Assembly (NCBI GenBank): GCA_017643365.1
Contig: JAEPNO010000002.1
Coordinates: 1 to 64,000 of the forward strand
Direction: 5' to 3'
Length of the DNA stretch: 64,000 nt
Source: Balneolaceae bacterium
GTDB taxonomy: Bacteria; Bacteroidota; Rhodothermia; Balneolales; Balneolaceae
Shown: piece by piece, positions 27,522 through 35,868 of the stretch
How the letters are laid out: the number at the start of each line of letters is the position of its first letter
How positions within the stretch are numbered: position 1 is the first letter of the stretch
Notes under the pieces: generated by a model
Database searches by the model: none
Told to the model about the DNA's origin: nothing
The model's input: the letters and a program-made list of their open reading frames with translations, nothing else
Program-made: the position numbers and the translations under genes

Positions 27522-29060
27522 ATGGCCAACCAACCAAACGATCATCTTTATCAATTAATAAAATCACTTACGAAGGCAGAAAAACGGTCGTTTAAGATTT
27601 ATGCCACGCGCACAAGTTCTTCGGATGCAAAGTTCATTCAACTTTTCGATGCAGTTGATAAGGCCAAAGAATATGACGAAGATATAATCTGCTCCAAAAT
27701 CAGCGATCTGAAAAAAGCACAGTTTTCGAATCTGAAAGCTCATCTTTATAAACAGATTCTCACCAGTCTTCGATTGAACTATGCTAATCACAACATCGAT
27801 ATTCAGCTTCGCGAGCAGATCGATTATGCCCGAATTTTATACGATAAAGGGCTCTACAAACAGAGCCTCAAAATTCTGGATAAAGCCAAATTGCTTTCGG
27901 CTCAAAACCATCGAATAACCCTAACTACCGAAATTCTGGGTTTTGAAAAACTCATCGAGTCGCAGTACATCACGCGTAGTTTGCGAAATCGAGCTGACGA
28001 ACTTATCGAACAAACCGAAGAATCAGTGAAATCGGTGGAGCGCTATCATGCTCTTTCGAATCTTTCGCTGCGTTTGTATGGCATCTACATTAAAGCGGGA
28101 CACGTGCGGAACGAGCGAGACTACGACATCACCAAAAAGTTCTTCGATAATGCGCTGAAGCAAATCGACCTAAACGACACCGATTTTTTTGATGAGTTGT
28201 ACTACAATGTATCTCATGCCTGGTACAGCCTGATTGTTCAGGACTTTTTGATGCAATATCGATATGCCCAGAAATGGGTAGAATTGTTTCATAATAACCG
28301 CGGAATGCTGGAATTGGAGCCCATCTGGTATTTGAAAGGCATGCACGTACTCCTTGAAGCGTTGTTTATTCTTGGTCATCCACAAAAGCATGATGAAGTA
28401 ATGCATCAGCTTGAGAAATTTGTAGAAAACCCACCTGTTCGAACCAACGAAAACCTAGAAACACTGGGATTTCAATATTACTATACCAGTAAAATTAACA
28501 GCTACTTCATGAATGGGCGATTCACCGATGGCCTTTCAATAGTTGCACAACTTGAAAAGAAGATCGAGAAATTTCAGCATAAAATTGATTCGCACCGCAT
28601 TCTCGTTTTCTACTATAAAATTGCCTGCTTGTTTTTTGGTGCCGGTAAATTTAAAACCTGCATCACTTACCTAAATAAAATCATCAATTATCCTGACCCG
28701 AGGCTTCGCGAAGACATACACTGCTTTGCCCGAATCTTAAGCCTGATTGCCCACTTTGAGCTTGGTAATCAAATCTTGGTAGAGTATCAGGTTCGAAGCA
28801 CCTATCGCTTTATCCGAAAAATGAACGACTTAAATTCGGTGCAGGAAGAAATTCTTAAGTTCTTACGTAATCTGAGTTCCGTTCAGCCCAATTATCTCAA
28901 AAAAGAATTCATAAAACTACGGGATCGCCTCCAACAAATTCAGGATCAGCCCTATCAGCGCAGAGCATTTTTATACTTGGACATCATAGGATGGCTGGAA
29001 TCTAAAATCGATGAAAAACCTATTCAAGACATCATAAAACAACGATTTCATCGCCGTTAG
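27522..29060 (+). CDS. conserved hypothetical helical-repeat (TPR-like) protein
   Basis: The 512-aa protein has no signal or membrane segment and is helical throughout. It begins LYQLIKSLTKAEKRSFKIYA, a start I associate with a conserved FCB family of unknown function. Paired helices such as ARILYDKGLYKQSLKILDKAKLL and ACLFFGAGKFKTCITYLNKI look like degenerate TPR units. It stands between leuA (divergent) and the ilv leader, with about 200 bases to leuA. Function unknown; a cytosolic scaffold is the most that can be said. Confidence 0.75.
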   Translation: MANQPNDHLYQLIKSLTKAEKRSFKIYATRTSSSDAKFIQLFDAVDKAKEYDEDIICSKISDLKKAQFSNLKAHLYKQILTSLRLNYANHNIDIQLREQIDYARILYDKGLYKQSLKILDKAKLLSAQNHRITLTTEILGFEKLIESQYITRSLRNRADELIEQTEESVKSVERYHALSNLSLRLYGIYIKAGHVRNERDYDITKKFFDNALKQIDLNDTDFFDELYYNVSHAWYSLIVQDFLMQYRYAQKWVELFHNNRGMLELEPIWYLKGMHVLLEALFILGHPQKHDEVMHQLEKFVENPPVRTNENLETLGFQYYYTSKINSYFMNGRFTDGLSIVAQLEKKIEKFQHKIDSHRILVFYYKIACLFFGAGKFKTCITYLNKIINYPDPRLREDIHCFARILSLIAHFELGNQILVEYQVRSTYRFIRKMNDLNSVQEEILKFLRNLSSVQPNYLKKEFIKLRDRLQQIQDQPYQRRAFLYLDIIGWLESKIDEKPIQDIIKQRFHRR

Positions 29061-29170
29061 CGAGTCTCTTTATCGTTTGGGCATCCCATTTTTTGGCAGA
29101 TTTACACGTCTTTTACGTTGCGATTTCGCGCGAATAGCTATTTCTTTGGCATCACATTAATCATCGAATC

Positions 29171-29248
29171 ATGAAAAACTCTGTCATTCCTGTGGTCATT
29201 ATTAACGTTATTGGTTACAAACACCGATCCGGGAATGCTATTTGTTAA
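29171..29248 (+). CDS. ilv leader peptide, Val/Ile-rich (attenuator control peptide)
   Basis: A 25-codon reading frame begins MKNSVIPVVIINVIG and ends in TAA (29246-29248), 66 bases before ilvD. Eight of the ten residues 5-14 are Val or Ile. The ilvD, ilvB, ilvN and ilvC products make exactly those amino acids, and a terminator stands between this frame and ilvD. The layout is that of leader peptides such as IlvL. Scarce charged Val/Ile tRNA would stall a ribosome at 29183-29212. No clear Shine-Dalgarno is seen. The call rests on composition and position; no expression evidence exists here. Confidence 0.8.
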   Translation: MKNSVIPVVIINVIGYKHRSGNAIC

Positions 29249-29278
29249 TGTTACGATTACTACAAAATGAGCCTTCCC
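29231..29278 (+). promoter_or_regulatory. candidate antiterminator stem of the ilv attenuator
   Basis: GGGAATGC (29231-29238) can pair with GCCTTCCC (29271-29278) with one mismatch. The second arm uses the 5' half of the terminator hairpin, so the two structures exclude each other. The first arm lies within the last codons of the leader peptide. A ribosome reaching the stop would mask it and allow termination; one stalled at the Val/Ile codons would leave it free. Confidence 0.6.
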
Positions 29279-29299
29279 TGAACGGAAGGCTTTTTTTTT
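29270..29299 (+). terminator. intrinsic terminator of the ilv attenuator
   Basis: Arms AGCCTTCC (29270-29277) and GGAAGGCT (29284-29291) are perfectly complementary around a six-base loop, followed by an unbroken T-run to 29299. It ends 15 bases before the ilvD ATG. It cannot be the simple end of the preceding gene, which stopped at 29060, because the leader frame lies between them. Confidence 0.85.
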
Positions 29300-29314
29300 G
29301 AACATGCATCATCT

Positions 29315-30994
29315 ATGGCGGAATTAAATAAGTACAGCAAACAAATTACTCAAGACGGCTCTCAACCGGCCGCACAGGCAATGCTTCATGCATTGGGTTT
29401 AAGTGATGAAGACCTGAATAAACCGTTGGTTGGCATTGCCAGTACAGGCTACGAAGGCAACCCATGTAACATGCACCTGAATGATTTAGCCGTGCATGTA
29501 AAACGTGGAGTTAACGCCGCTGATCAAACCGGGCTGATCTTTAACACCATTGGCATTAGTGATGGTATTTCGATGGGAACACCGGGGATGCGTTACTCCC
29601 TTCCATCGCGTGATATTATAGCCGATTCGATGGAATCGGTGGTAGAAGGAATGAGCTACGATGCAATGGTTGCCATTGTGGGTTGCGATAAAAATATGCC
29701 GGGTGCGTTGATGGCGATGCTTCGCGTAAACCGTCCAGCTATTTTAGTGTACGGCGGAACCATTGCTCCGGGTTATCACAATGGAGAAAAACTGGATGTT
29801 GTTTCGGCCTTTGAGGCTTGGGGACAAAAAGTTTCCGGCTCCATTAATGATCAAGAGTTCAAGGATATCGTGATGAATGCGTGTCCGGGTCCGGGCGCAT
29901 GTGGTGGAATGTACACCGCCAACACGATGGCTTCTGCTATCGAAGCGATGGGAATGACGCTCCCGTACAATGCTTCCAATCCTGCAAATGCATCAGAAAA
30001 AGTAATCGAATGTGAAGCGGTTGGAGCACACATGCTAACTTTGCTGGAAAAAGATCTCAAACCCAAAGACATCCTCACCAAAAAATCGCTGGAGAATGCT
30101 TTTCGATTAATTACGGTACTTGGTGGATCAACCAATGCGGTGCTTCATCTGCTGGCGATCGCAAAAACCGCGGGCATCGAATTTACGCTGAAGGACTTCC
30201 AAAAAATCAGCGACGAAACTCCCTTTTTAGGTGATTTAAAACCGAGTGGACGCTACGTAATGGAAGATTTACATAAAGTAGGTGGCATCCCTGCGGTAAT
30301 GAAATTTATGCTCGATAATGATATGCTACACGGTGATTGCATGTCGGTTACCGGAATGGCTATTGCCGAAAACCTGGAAAATGTTGACGCCTTACAGGTG
30401 GGACAAGATGTAATTCGGCCAACCGAGAATCCAATCAAAGAAAACGGGCATATTCAGATTCTGTACGGAAATCTAGCAAGCGAAGGCGCAGTGGCAAAAA
30501 TCACAGGAAAAGAAGGCGTTCGATTTAGTGGTCCGGCTCGAGTTTTTAACAGCGAAGAAGAAGCCAACGAAGGCATCCAAAACGGAAAAGTTCGTAAAGG
30601 CGAGGTAATAATTATCCGCTATGTAGGGCCAAAAGGTGGTCCGGGAATGCCCGAAATGCTGAAACCAACCTCCGCAATCATGGGTGCCGGACTTGGCAAG
30701 GAAGTTGCATTGATAACCGACGGTCGGTTCTCGGGCGGATCGCATGGCTTTGTAGTTGGTCATGTAACGCCCGAAGCTCAGGTTGGTGGAAACATTGCGC
30801 TGGTGCAAGATGGTGATCCTATCCGAATTGATGCCGAATCGAACGAAATTGAAATTGAAATTAGTGAAACAGAACTCGCAAAAAGGAAAGCAAACTGGAC
30901 AGCCCCGCCGCTTAAAGCAAAAAGTGGAACGTTGTACAAATACGCCAAAACCGTGAGTTCTGCCTCAGAAGGCTGCGTAACCGATGAGTTTTAA
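29315..30994 (+). CDS. ilvD: dihydroxy-acid dehydratase
   Basis: Iron-sulfur dehydratase shared by valine and isoleucine synthesis (559 aa). Conserved pieces include [13 protein letters not shown] and [13 protein letters not shown], whose cysteines ligate the cluster. [12 protein letters not shown] and the C-terminal [20 protein letters not shown] complete the family pattern. It is the first structural gene behind the attenuator and is followed by ilvB after 17 bases. Gene order ilvD-B-N-C. Confidence 0.96.
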   Translation: MAELNKYSKQITQDGSQPAAQAMLHALGLSDEDLNKPLVGIASTGYEGNPCNMHLNDLAVHVKRGVNAADQTGLIFNTIGISDGISMGTPGMRYSLPSRDIIADSMESVVEGMSYDAMVAIVGCDKNMPGALMAMLRVNRPAILVYGGTIAPGYHNGEKLDVVSAFEAWGQKVSGSINDQEFKDIVMNACPGPGACGGMYTANTMASAIEAMGMTLPYNASNPANASEKVIECEAVGAHMLTLLEKDLKPKDILTKKSLENAFRLITVLGGSTNAVLHLLAIAKTAGIEFTLKDFQKISDETPFLGDLKPSGRYVMEDLHKVGGIPAVMKFMLDNDMLHGDCMSVTGMAIAENLENVDALQVGQDVIRPTENPIKENGHIQILYGNLASEGAVAKITGKEGVRFSGPARVFNSEEEANEGIQNGKVRKGEVIIIRYVGPKGGPGMPEMLKPTSAIMGAGLGKEVALITDGRFSGGSHGFVVGHVTPEAQVGGNIALVQDGDPIRIDAESNEIEIEISETELAKRKANWTAPPLKAKSGTLYKYAKTVSSASEGCVTDEF

Positions 30995-31011
30995 ATAAAC
31001 GGCTAATTATT

Positions 31012-32751
31012 ATGAGTACTATCGAAGCCCCAACAAAAACTGAAATGAATTCTACAACTGTTACCGAACGAGTTACCGGTGCAAATGCCGTCGTGCGAAT
31101 TTTGCTGGAAGAAGGTGTGGATCTCGTTTTTGGGTATCCGGGCGGGGCGATTATGCCGGTGTATGATTCTTTGTATGATTATCAGCAGCAAATTCATCAC
31201 GTGCTTGCTCGCCACGAACAAGGTGCTACCCATGCCGCCCAGGGATATGCCCGAGCTTCCGGAAAAGTGGGTGTTTGTCTGGCGACTTCCGGTCCGGGAG
31301 CCACGAATTTAATAACAGGTTTGGCCGATGCCCAAATCGACTCGACTCCTATGGTTTGCATCACCGGACAAGTTCCTTCCGGTTTACTCGGTTCAGATGC
31401 TTTCCAAGAAACGGACGTGATTGGTATTTCGATGCCGGTTACCAAATGGAATACGCAAGTAACTCGTGCCGAAGAAATCCCCGAAGCACTTGCTAAAGCA
31501 TTTTATATCGCGAAATCAGGTCGCCCCGGTCCTGTTTTAGTCGATATCACCAAAGATGCACAGTTTCAGGAATTTGATTTTAGCTACACAAAATGCACCG
31601 GGCTTCGGAGCTATGTGCCTGTGCCAAAGTTAGATCCGACAAAGGTGGAACAAGCCGCTGAGTTGATCAATAATGCGGAACGACCCTTTATTCTCTTTGG
31701 GCAAGGCGTGATTTTAGGAAATGCCGAGGCTGAGTTTAAAACCTTCATCGAAAAAACAGGAATTCCTTCTGCCTGGACTATTATGGGACTTTCAGCCTTG
31801 GAAACAGATCATCCATTGAATGTGGGTATGCTGGGGATGCATGGCAATTACGGTCCGAATTTGTTAACCAACGAATGCGATGTCTTGATTGCCATCGGGA
31901 TGCGCTTCGATGATCGGGTGACTGGAAATCTTTCGAAATATGCAAAGCAGGCCAAAGTAATTCATCTTGAAATCGACCCGGCTGAAATCGACAAAAACGT
32001 GAAAACCGACGTTGCTGTTTTGGGCGATTGCAAAGAATCGCTAACGGCGTTAATCGAAAAAGTGAAACCAAACTCGCACAAAGAGTGGCTGCAGCGATTT
32101 AGAGATTGCGACGCCATGGAACACGAGAAAGTCATTCAGGGTGAGCTGCATCCAACCGATGAGAAACTATCGATGGGCGAAGTGATTCGTATCATCAACG
32201 AGAAAACCAACGGCGATGCAATTTTGGTTACCGATGTGGGTCAACACCAGATGGTGGCTTGCCGATACACCAAATTCAACCAATCGAAAAGCAATATCAC
32301 CAGTGGAGGATTAGGAACCATGGGCTTTGGATTACCGGCCGGTTTAGGTGCCGCACTTGGTGCACCAGACCGAACAGTAGTTGCGGTAATTGGTGATGGC
32401 GGACTTCAGATGACGATTCAGGAATTTGCCACCATTTATCAAACCCGAGCAAACGTAAAAGTGCTACTTCTTAATAATGAGTTTTTGGGGATGGTGCGCC
32501 AGTGGCAACAGCTGTTTTTCGACAAACGATACAGCGCAACCGAGATGATCAATCCCGATTTCCAGACCATCGCAAAAGGCTATTACATCCCCACCAATAA
32601 AGTAACCGAACGCGAAAAATTAGACGATGCCATTACAGAGTTCATCAACCATGATGGCGCTTACTTTTTGGAAGTGATGGTAGGCAAAGAAAACAACGTA
32701 TTTCCGATGGTGCCCAGCGGTTGCGGAGTTGCAGAAATCAGACTGGAGTGA
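31012..32751 (+). CDS. ilvB: acetolactate synthase large subunit
   Basis: Thiamine-diphosphate enzyme that forms acetolactate or acetohydroxybutyrate from pyruvate (579 aa). VDLVFGYPGGAIMPVYD holds the N-terminal substrate channel, and the catalytic Glu is in LARHEQGATHAAQGYARA. The ThDP/Mg motif is GDGGLQMTIQEFATIYQTRANVKVLLLNN, quoted here only by its ends GDGGLQ and LLLNN. The first 24 residues are a polar extension before the domain. It is followed by a 153-base spacer with a repeat before ilvN. Confidence 0.95.
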   Translation: MSTIEAPTKTEMNSTTVTERVTGANAVVRILLEEGVDLVFGYPGGAIMPVYDSLYDYQQQIHHVLARHEQGATHAAQGYARASGKVGVCLATSGPGATNLITGLADAQIDSTPMVCITGQVPSGLLGSDAFQETDVIGISMPVTKWNTQVTRAEEIPEALAKAFYIAKSGRPGPVLVDITKDAQFQEFDFSYTKCTGLRSYVPVPKLDPTKVEQAAELINNAERPFILFGQGVILGNAEAEFKTFIEKTGIPSAWTIMGLSALETDHPLNVGMLGMHGNYGPNLLTNECDVLIAIGMRFDDRVTGNLSKYAKQAKVIHLEIDPAEIDKNVKTDVAVLGDCKESLTALIEKVKPNSHKEWLQRFRDCDAMEHEKVIQGELHPTDEKLSMGEVIRIINEKTNGDAILVTDVGQHQMVACRYTKFNQSKSNITSGGLGTMGFGLPAGLGAALGAPDRTVVAVIGDGGLQMTIQEFATIYQTRANVKVLLLNNEFLGMVRQWQQLFFDKRYSATEMINPDFQTIAKGYYIPTNKVTEREKLDDAITEFINHDGAYFLEVMVGKENNVFPMVPSGCGVAEIRLE

Positions 32752-32753
32752 AA

Positions 32754-32894
32754 ATGACCAATAATAATAGTACAGTTTCGATCTCCTCCTTTGAAAAAGA
32801 GATTCCACTTCGAAATAGATCAAATTCAACCCAACAAGCTCCCCTCTCCTATTTAGGAGAGGGGCCGGGGGGTGAGGTCAAAAAAAGTGAATAA
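32754..32894 (+). CDS. small open frame between ilvB and ilvN, half repeat-encoded
   Basis: An ATG three bases after the ilvB stop opens a 46-codon frame that fills almost the whole ilvB-ilvN spacer. It ends in TAA ten bases before the ilvN ATG. The second half is spelled by the palindromic repeat at 32837-32879, read as QAPLSYLGEGPGGEV. It is not a recognised protein. It may only keep ribosomes moving between ilvB and ilvN, or be a chance frame. Confidence 0.3.
   Translation: MTNNNSTVSISSFEKEIPLRNRSNSTQQAPLSYLGEGPGGEVKKSE
32837..32879. repeat. palindromic intergenic repeat in the ilvB-ilvN spacer
   Basis: CCCCTCTCCT (32841-32850) and AGGAGAGGGG (32855-32864) form a perfect ten-base stem with a four-base loop. 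A G-rich tail GCCGGGGGGTGAGG follows. The form is that of dispersed palindromic elements common in FCB genomes; only one clear copy is in this window. It lies inside an operon without an obvious U-tract, so it need not terminate transcription. Confidence 0.75.
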
Positions 32895-32904
32895 TTAAAA
32901 CATC

Positions 32905-33453
32905 ATGGAAAAACGAGAATTTACCATCACCGCTTACACCGAAAACACGGTTGGCTTACTGCATCGAATTACGATTATTTTCACCAAGCGGAAAATCAAT
33001 ATCGAAAGCATCACAGCATCCGAAAGTGAAATGGAAAACATTTACCGTTTCACCATTGCGGTTACCGAAACCGAAGAATTGGTGGGCAAAGTGGTGAAGC
33101 AGATCGAGAAATTAGTGGAGGTGCACAAAGCGGCTTACTTCAAAAAAGATGAAGTGGTACAGCAAGAATTGGCACTGTACAAACTAGCTACCGAATCGCT
33201 CACTAATGGGCTGAAAGTAGAGCGGATCGTCAGAGAACATTCAGCTCGGTTTTTAACCATCGAAAAGAATTTTGTGGTGATCGAAAAAGCCGGATATCGC
33301 CGGGAAGCCTTCGCTCTTTTTGAAGAACTGAAGCCTTTTGGAATCAAAGAATTTGTGTTATCCGGACGTGTAGCCGTATCCCGTGCAGAACGTGGAATCG
33401 GCGCTGAAGTCCGTGAATTACTACAATCCGAAACTATGGAACACACCCCTTAA
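32905..33453 (+). CDS. ilvN: acetolactate synthase small (regulatory) subunit
   Basis: Regulatory partner of IlvB (182 aa). An ACT domain fills about residues 4-78: FTITAYTENTVGLLHRITIIFTKR is its start, quoted by ends FTITAYTEN and IIFTKR. The C-terminal ALS small-subunit domain follows. Such subunits confer valine feedback and raise activity (family knowledge). The last residues MEHTP run directly into another palindrome at 33454-33471. Confidence 0.93.
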   Translation: MEKREFTITAYTENTVGLLHRITIIFTKRKINIESITASESEMENIYRFTIAVTETEELVGKVVKQIEKLVEVHKAAYFKKDEVVQQELALYKLATESLTNGLKVERIVREHSARFLTIEKNFVVIEKAGYRREAFALFEELKPFGIKEFVLSGRVAVSRAERGIGAEVRELLQSETMEHTP

Positions 33454-33471
33454 TCCCCTCTCAAGAGGGGA
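33454..33471. repeat. perfect short palindrome after ilvN
   Basis: TCCCCTCT (33454-33461), CA, AGAGGGGA (33464-33471) form an eight-base stem touching the ilvN stop codon. The bases that follow (CTTATTCTTG) are a poor U-tract, so this is at most a weak or leaky terminator. It may instead stabilise the upstream mRNA. Confidence 0.6.
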
Positions 33472-33572
33472 CTTATTCTTGATGAAAAGTTAATTTTTTC
33501 ATCGATTTAGGATCAGTGTTTAAAAGAATAATTCGATATTAATTTTAAAACAAACCAAAACAACTATCTAAC

Positions 33573-34619
33573 ATGGCAATTTTAAACTTTGGCGGGGTCG
33601 AAGAAGTAGTCGTAACCCGTGAGGAATTCCCACTAAAACGAGCACAAAAAACCCTGGCGGAGGAAACCATCGCAGTGATTGGTTACGGAGTTCAAGGACC
33701 CGGACAGGCATTAAACCTTCGCGATAACGGCTTTAACGTAATTGTGGGACAGCGCAAAGAATCAAAAACCTGGGATAAAGCTGTGGCCGATGGCTGGGTG
33801 CCCGGCGAAACGTTGTTCGAAATCGAAGAAGCGTGCGAGCGTGGAACCATTATTCAGTATTTGCTTTCCGATGCGGGTCAAATCACCCTTTGGCCAACGG
33901 TTAAAAAACACCTAACCGCAGGCAAAGCACTCTACTTTTCGCACGGATTCGGCATCACTTACAAAGACCGAACAGGGATTATCCCTCCCGATGATGTAGA
34001 TGTAATTCTAGTAGCTCCAAAAGGCTCAGGAACTTCCCTCCGGCGTATGTTTTTGGAAGGTCGCGGTTTGAATTCAAGCTTTGCTATTTTCCAGGATGCC
34101 ACCGGAAACGCACTAGATCGTGTGGTTGCTTTAGGGATTGGAGTTGGTTCAGGATACTTGTTTGAAACTGATTTCAGACGTGAAGTGTACTCCGATTTAA
34201 CCGGCGAGCGAGGCACGTTGATGGGTGCCATCCAAGGTATTTTTGCAGCACAATACGAAGTGCTTCGTGCTAACGGACATACTCCATCCGAAGCCTTTAA
34301 CGAAACCGTGGAAGAACTCACACAATCGTTGATGCCACTTGTTGCCGAAAACGGTATGGATTGGATGTACGCCAATTGCTCAACTACTGCACAACGTGGT
34401 GCCTTGGATTGGTGGAAGAAATTTCGCGATGCCAGCAAGCCGGTATTCGAAGAATTATACAGCGAAGTAGCTGCCGGAAACGAAGCCCAGCGTTCTATCG
34501 ATTCCAATTCTCAAGACGATTACCGCGAAAAGCTAGAGAAAGAACTCGAGGAATTACGCGAATCTGAGATGTGGCAAGCCGGACAAACAGTACGCACGCT
34601 GCGACCGGAGAACGGTTGA
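33573..34619 (+). CDS. ilvC: ketol-acid reductoisomerase
   Basis: NADPH-dependent isomeroreductase, second common step of valine and isoleucine synthesis (348 aa). The Rossmann loop GYGVQGPGQALNLRDNG is close to residues 37-53. The C-terminal knotted domain has metal and substrate residues in DLTGERGTLMGAIQG and ETVEELTQSLMP. Length and the GPGQ loop match the Bacteroidetes form rather than the 330-aa or 490-aa classes. It ends the ilv operon; palindromic repeats begin directly behind it. Confidence 0.95.
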   Translation: MAILNFGGVEEVVVTREEFPLKRAQKTLAEETIAVIGYGVQGPGQALNLRDNGFNVIVGQRKESKTWDKAVADGWVPGETLFEIEEACERGTIIQYLLSDAGQITLWPTVKKHLTAGKALYFSHGFGITYKDRTGIIPPDDVDVILVAPKGSGTSLRRMFLEGRGLNSSFAIFQDATGNALDRVVALGIGVGSGYLFETDFRREVYSDLTGERGTLMGAIQGIFAAQYEVLRANGHTPSEAFNETVEELTQSLMPLVAENGMDWMYANCSTTAQRGALDWWKKFRDASKPVFEELYSEVAAGNEAQRSIDSNSQDDYREKLEKELEELRESEMWQAGQTVRTLRPENG

Positions 34620-34863
34620 TTAACTAATTCAGTCATCCCGGACGTGATCCAGAATATCGATAATAATATTTAACTTCGTCATCCCTGCGAAGGCAGGGAT
34701 CTCGATATTGATAAAGGCTTGATATTTTTGAAAGATCTAGATTCCCGCCTACGCGGGAATGACTATGCTTAGTTACTTAAACAAGATTAGGCAATGGCCG
34801 ATCAATACATCTTAGGTCATCCCTGCGAAGGCAGGGATCTGGATTTTGATATAGGCTTCAGTT
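34620..34863. repeat. cluster of REP-like palindromes downstream of ilvC
   Basis: Three clear stem-loops are present. ATCCCTGC-gaag-GCAGGGAT occurs at 34681-34700 and again at 34819-34838. ATTCCCGC-ctac-GCGGGAAT is at 34741-34760. A partial GTCATCCCGGACGTGATCC copy begins near 34631. Each is flanked by GTCAT or ATGAC, the usual border of this dispersed family. No gene is visible here. Confidence 0.85.
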
Positions 34864-35868
34864 TTATAAGAACCCCCAAAACTTAGCGCAAGCGTCCGCT
34901 TGTGCCACCTTTTTTTGTCCAAGCGGACGCTTGAACAAGAGTAGAGCATTTGCTGATGTACCTGAAAAATCATTGCTATAATTTGTATTGCCAACTGGTG
35001 GATTTAAGTGTTCAAATTTACCCCAACAGTCAGTGGTATTAACATTTAGATTACCAGGGTTATAACCACTTTGACCAGAAAGATCCAGTGTCCAAATGTC
35101 TCCTCGCATTTTCAATCCTTGTAAACCCGCGTTAACGCTATTTACCCCATCATAACAAGGATGATCTTCAAGAATATTTTCTCCAATTTCACCATTTGGA
35201 CCTACAATTCTTAGTTTAGAACCAAAATTGCTATAATGCCATCGATTTAAAGATTGATCAACTGCACCCACAGCGTACATAGCTGGAAAACTTGCCGGTT
35301 GCGTTACTTCTTTATTCTTATTCCCTGCTGCAGCAATATGTATAATATCTGAATATTCAACTTGGTTGAGAAAACTATTCTGATATTGCGTAAGACTTCC
35401 ATCATTTGTCCAACTATGATTAAATAGTATACTTCCATCTTCTGCAGCATCAATTGATAAATTTTTTAATGTCGCATCATTTGTTGGTCCAAATATACTC
35501 CAAGTCGCAATTCCTACTATACTTACGTTAGGTGCTATACCAGCAATTCCTTTATTATTATGATCAGCAAACATTATTCCGCCCACTGCCATACCATGAG
35601 CTCTATTATCAAAAGCTGAGCCTCCATAAGTTTGAACAATTTTGGAACTACTTATATCTTCGTGATTAGTTTCAATTGGTTCATCAGTTATTGTAACTAT
35701 TACACTAGGATCTCCTTTTGTTATTTCCCACGCATCGATTACATTAATCATCTCAAGATAATATTGGTTTGTAAAATATGGATCTTGAACAACTTGAGCG
35801 CTTATACCAGTACTTATTGTTGAAGCGAGGCTAAAAATTAATCCTGCGACTATTGTTTTTTTATTCAT
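34864..35868 (-). CDS. subtilisin-like (S8) serine protease with repeat-encoded C-terminus
   Basis: The 334-aa exported protein (signal peptide to about residue 25, ISA-Q) has the subtilase core. The catalytic Asp is in VTITDEPIE, His in RAHGMAVGG, the oxyanion Asn in AAAGNKNKE, and Ser in FSGTSANA near 302. A normal S8 domain continues well beyond the GTS motif. Here the reading after SANA enters a palindromic repeat (34885-34945) and spells LLLFKRPLGQKK... to the stop. The enzyme is probably truncated or inactive. It overlaps the propeller lipoprotein gene by four bases (ATGA). Confidence 0.8.
   Translation of the reverse strand: MNKKTIVAGLIFSLASTISTGISAQVVQDPYFTNQYYLEMINVIDAWEITKGDPSVIVTITDEPIETNHEDISSSKIVQTYGGSAFDNRAHGMAVGGIMFADHNNKGIAGIAPNVSIVGIATWSIFGPTNDATLKNLSIDAAEDGSILFNHSWTNDGSLTQYQNSFLNQVEYSDIIHIAAAGNKNKEVTQPASFPAMYAVGAVDQSLNRWHYSNFGSKLRIVGPNGEIGENILEDHPCYDGVNSVNAGLQGLKMRGDIWTLDLSGQSGYNPGNLNVNTTDCWGKFEHLNPPVGNTNYSNDFSGTSANALLLFKRPLGQKKVAQADACAKFWGFL
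34885..34945. repeat. double-palindrome repeat (CAAGCG family), copy inside the subtilase gene
   Basis: Two palindromes, CAAGCG-tc-CGCTTG (34889-34902) and CAAGCG-ga-CGCTTG (34920-34933), are separated by TGCCACCTTTTTTTGTC. A second full copy lies at about 37284-37346. Single-palindrome copies lie at 37141-37180 and 39024-39063. The family has the look of a non-autonomous hairpin element. Confidence 0.85.
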
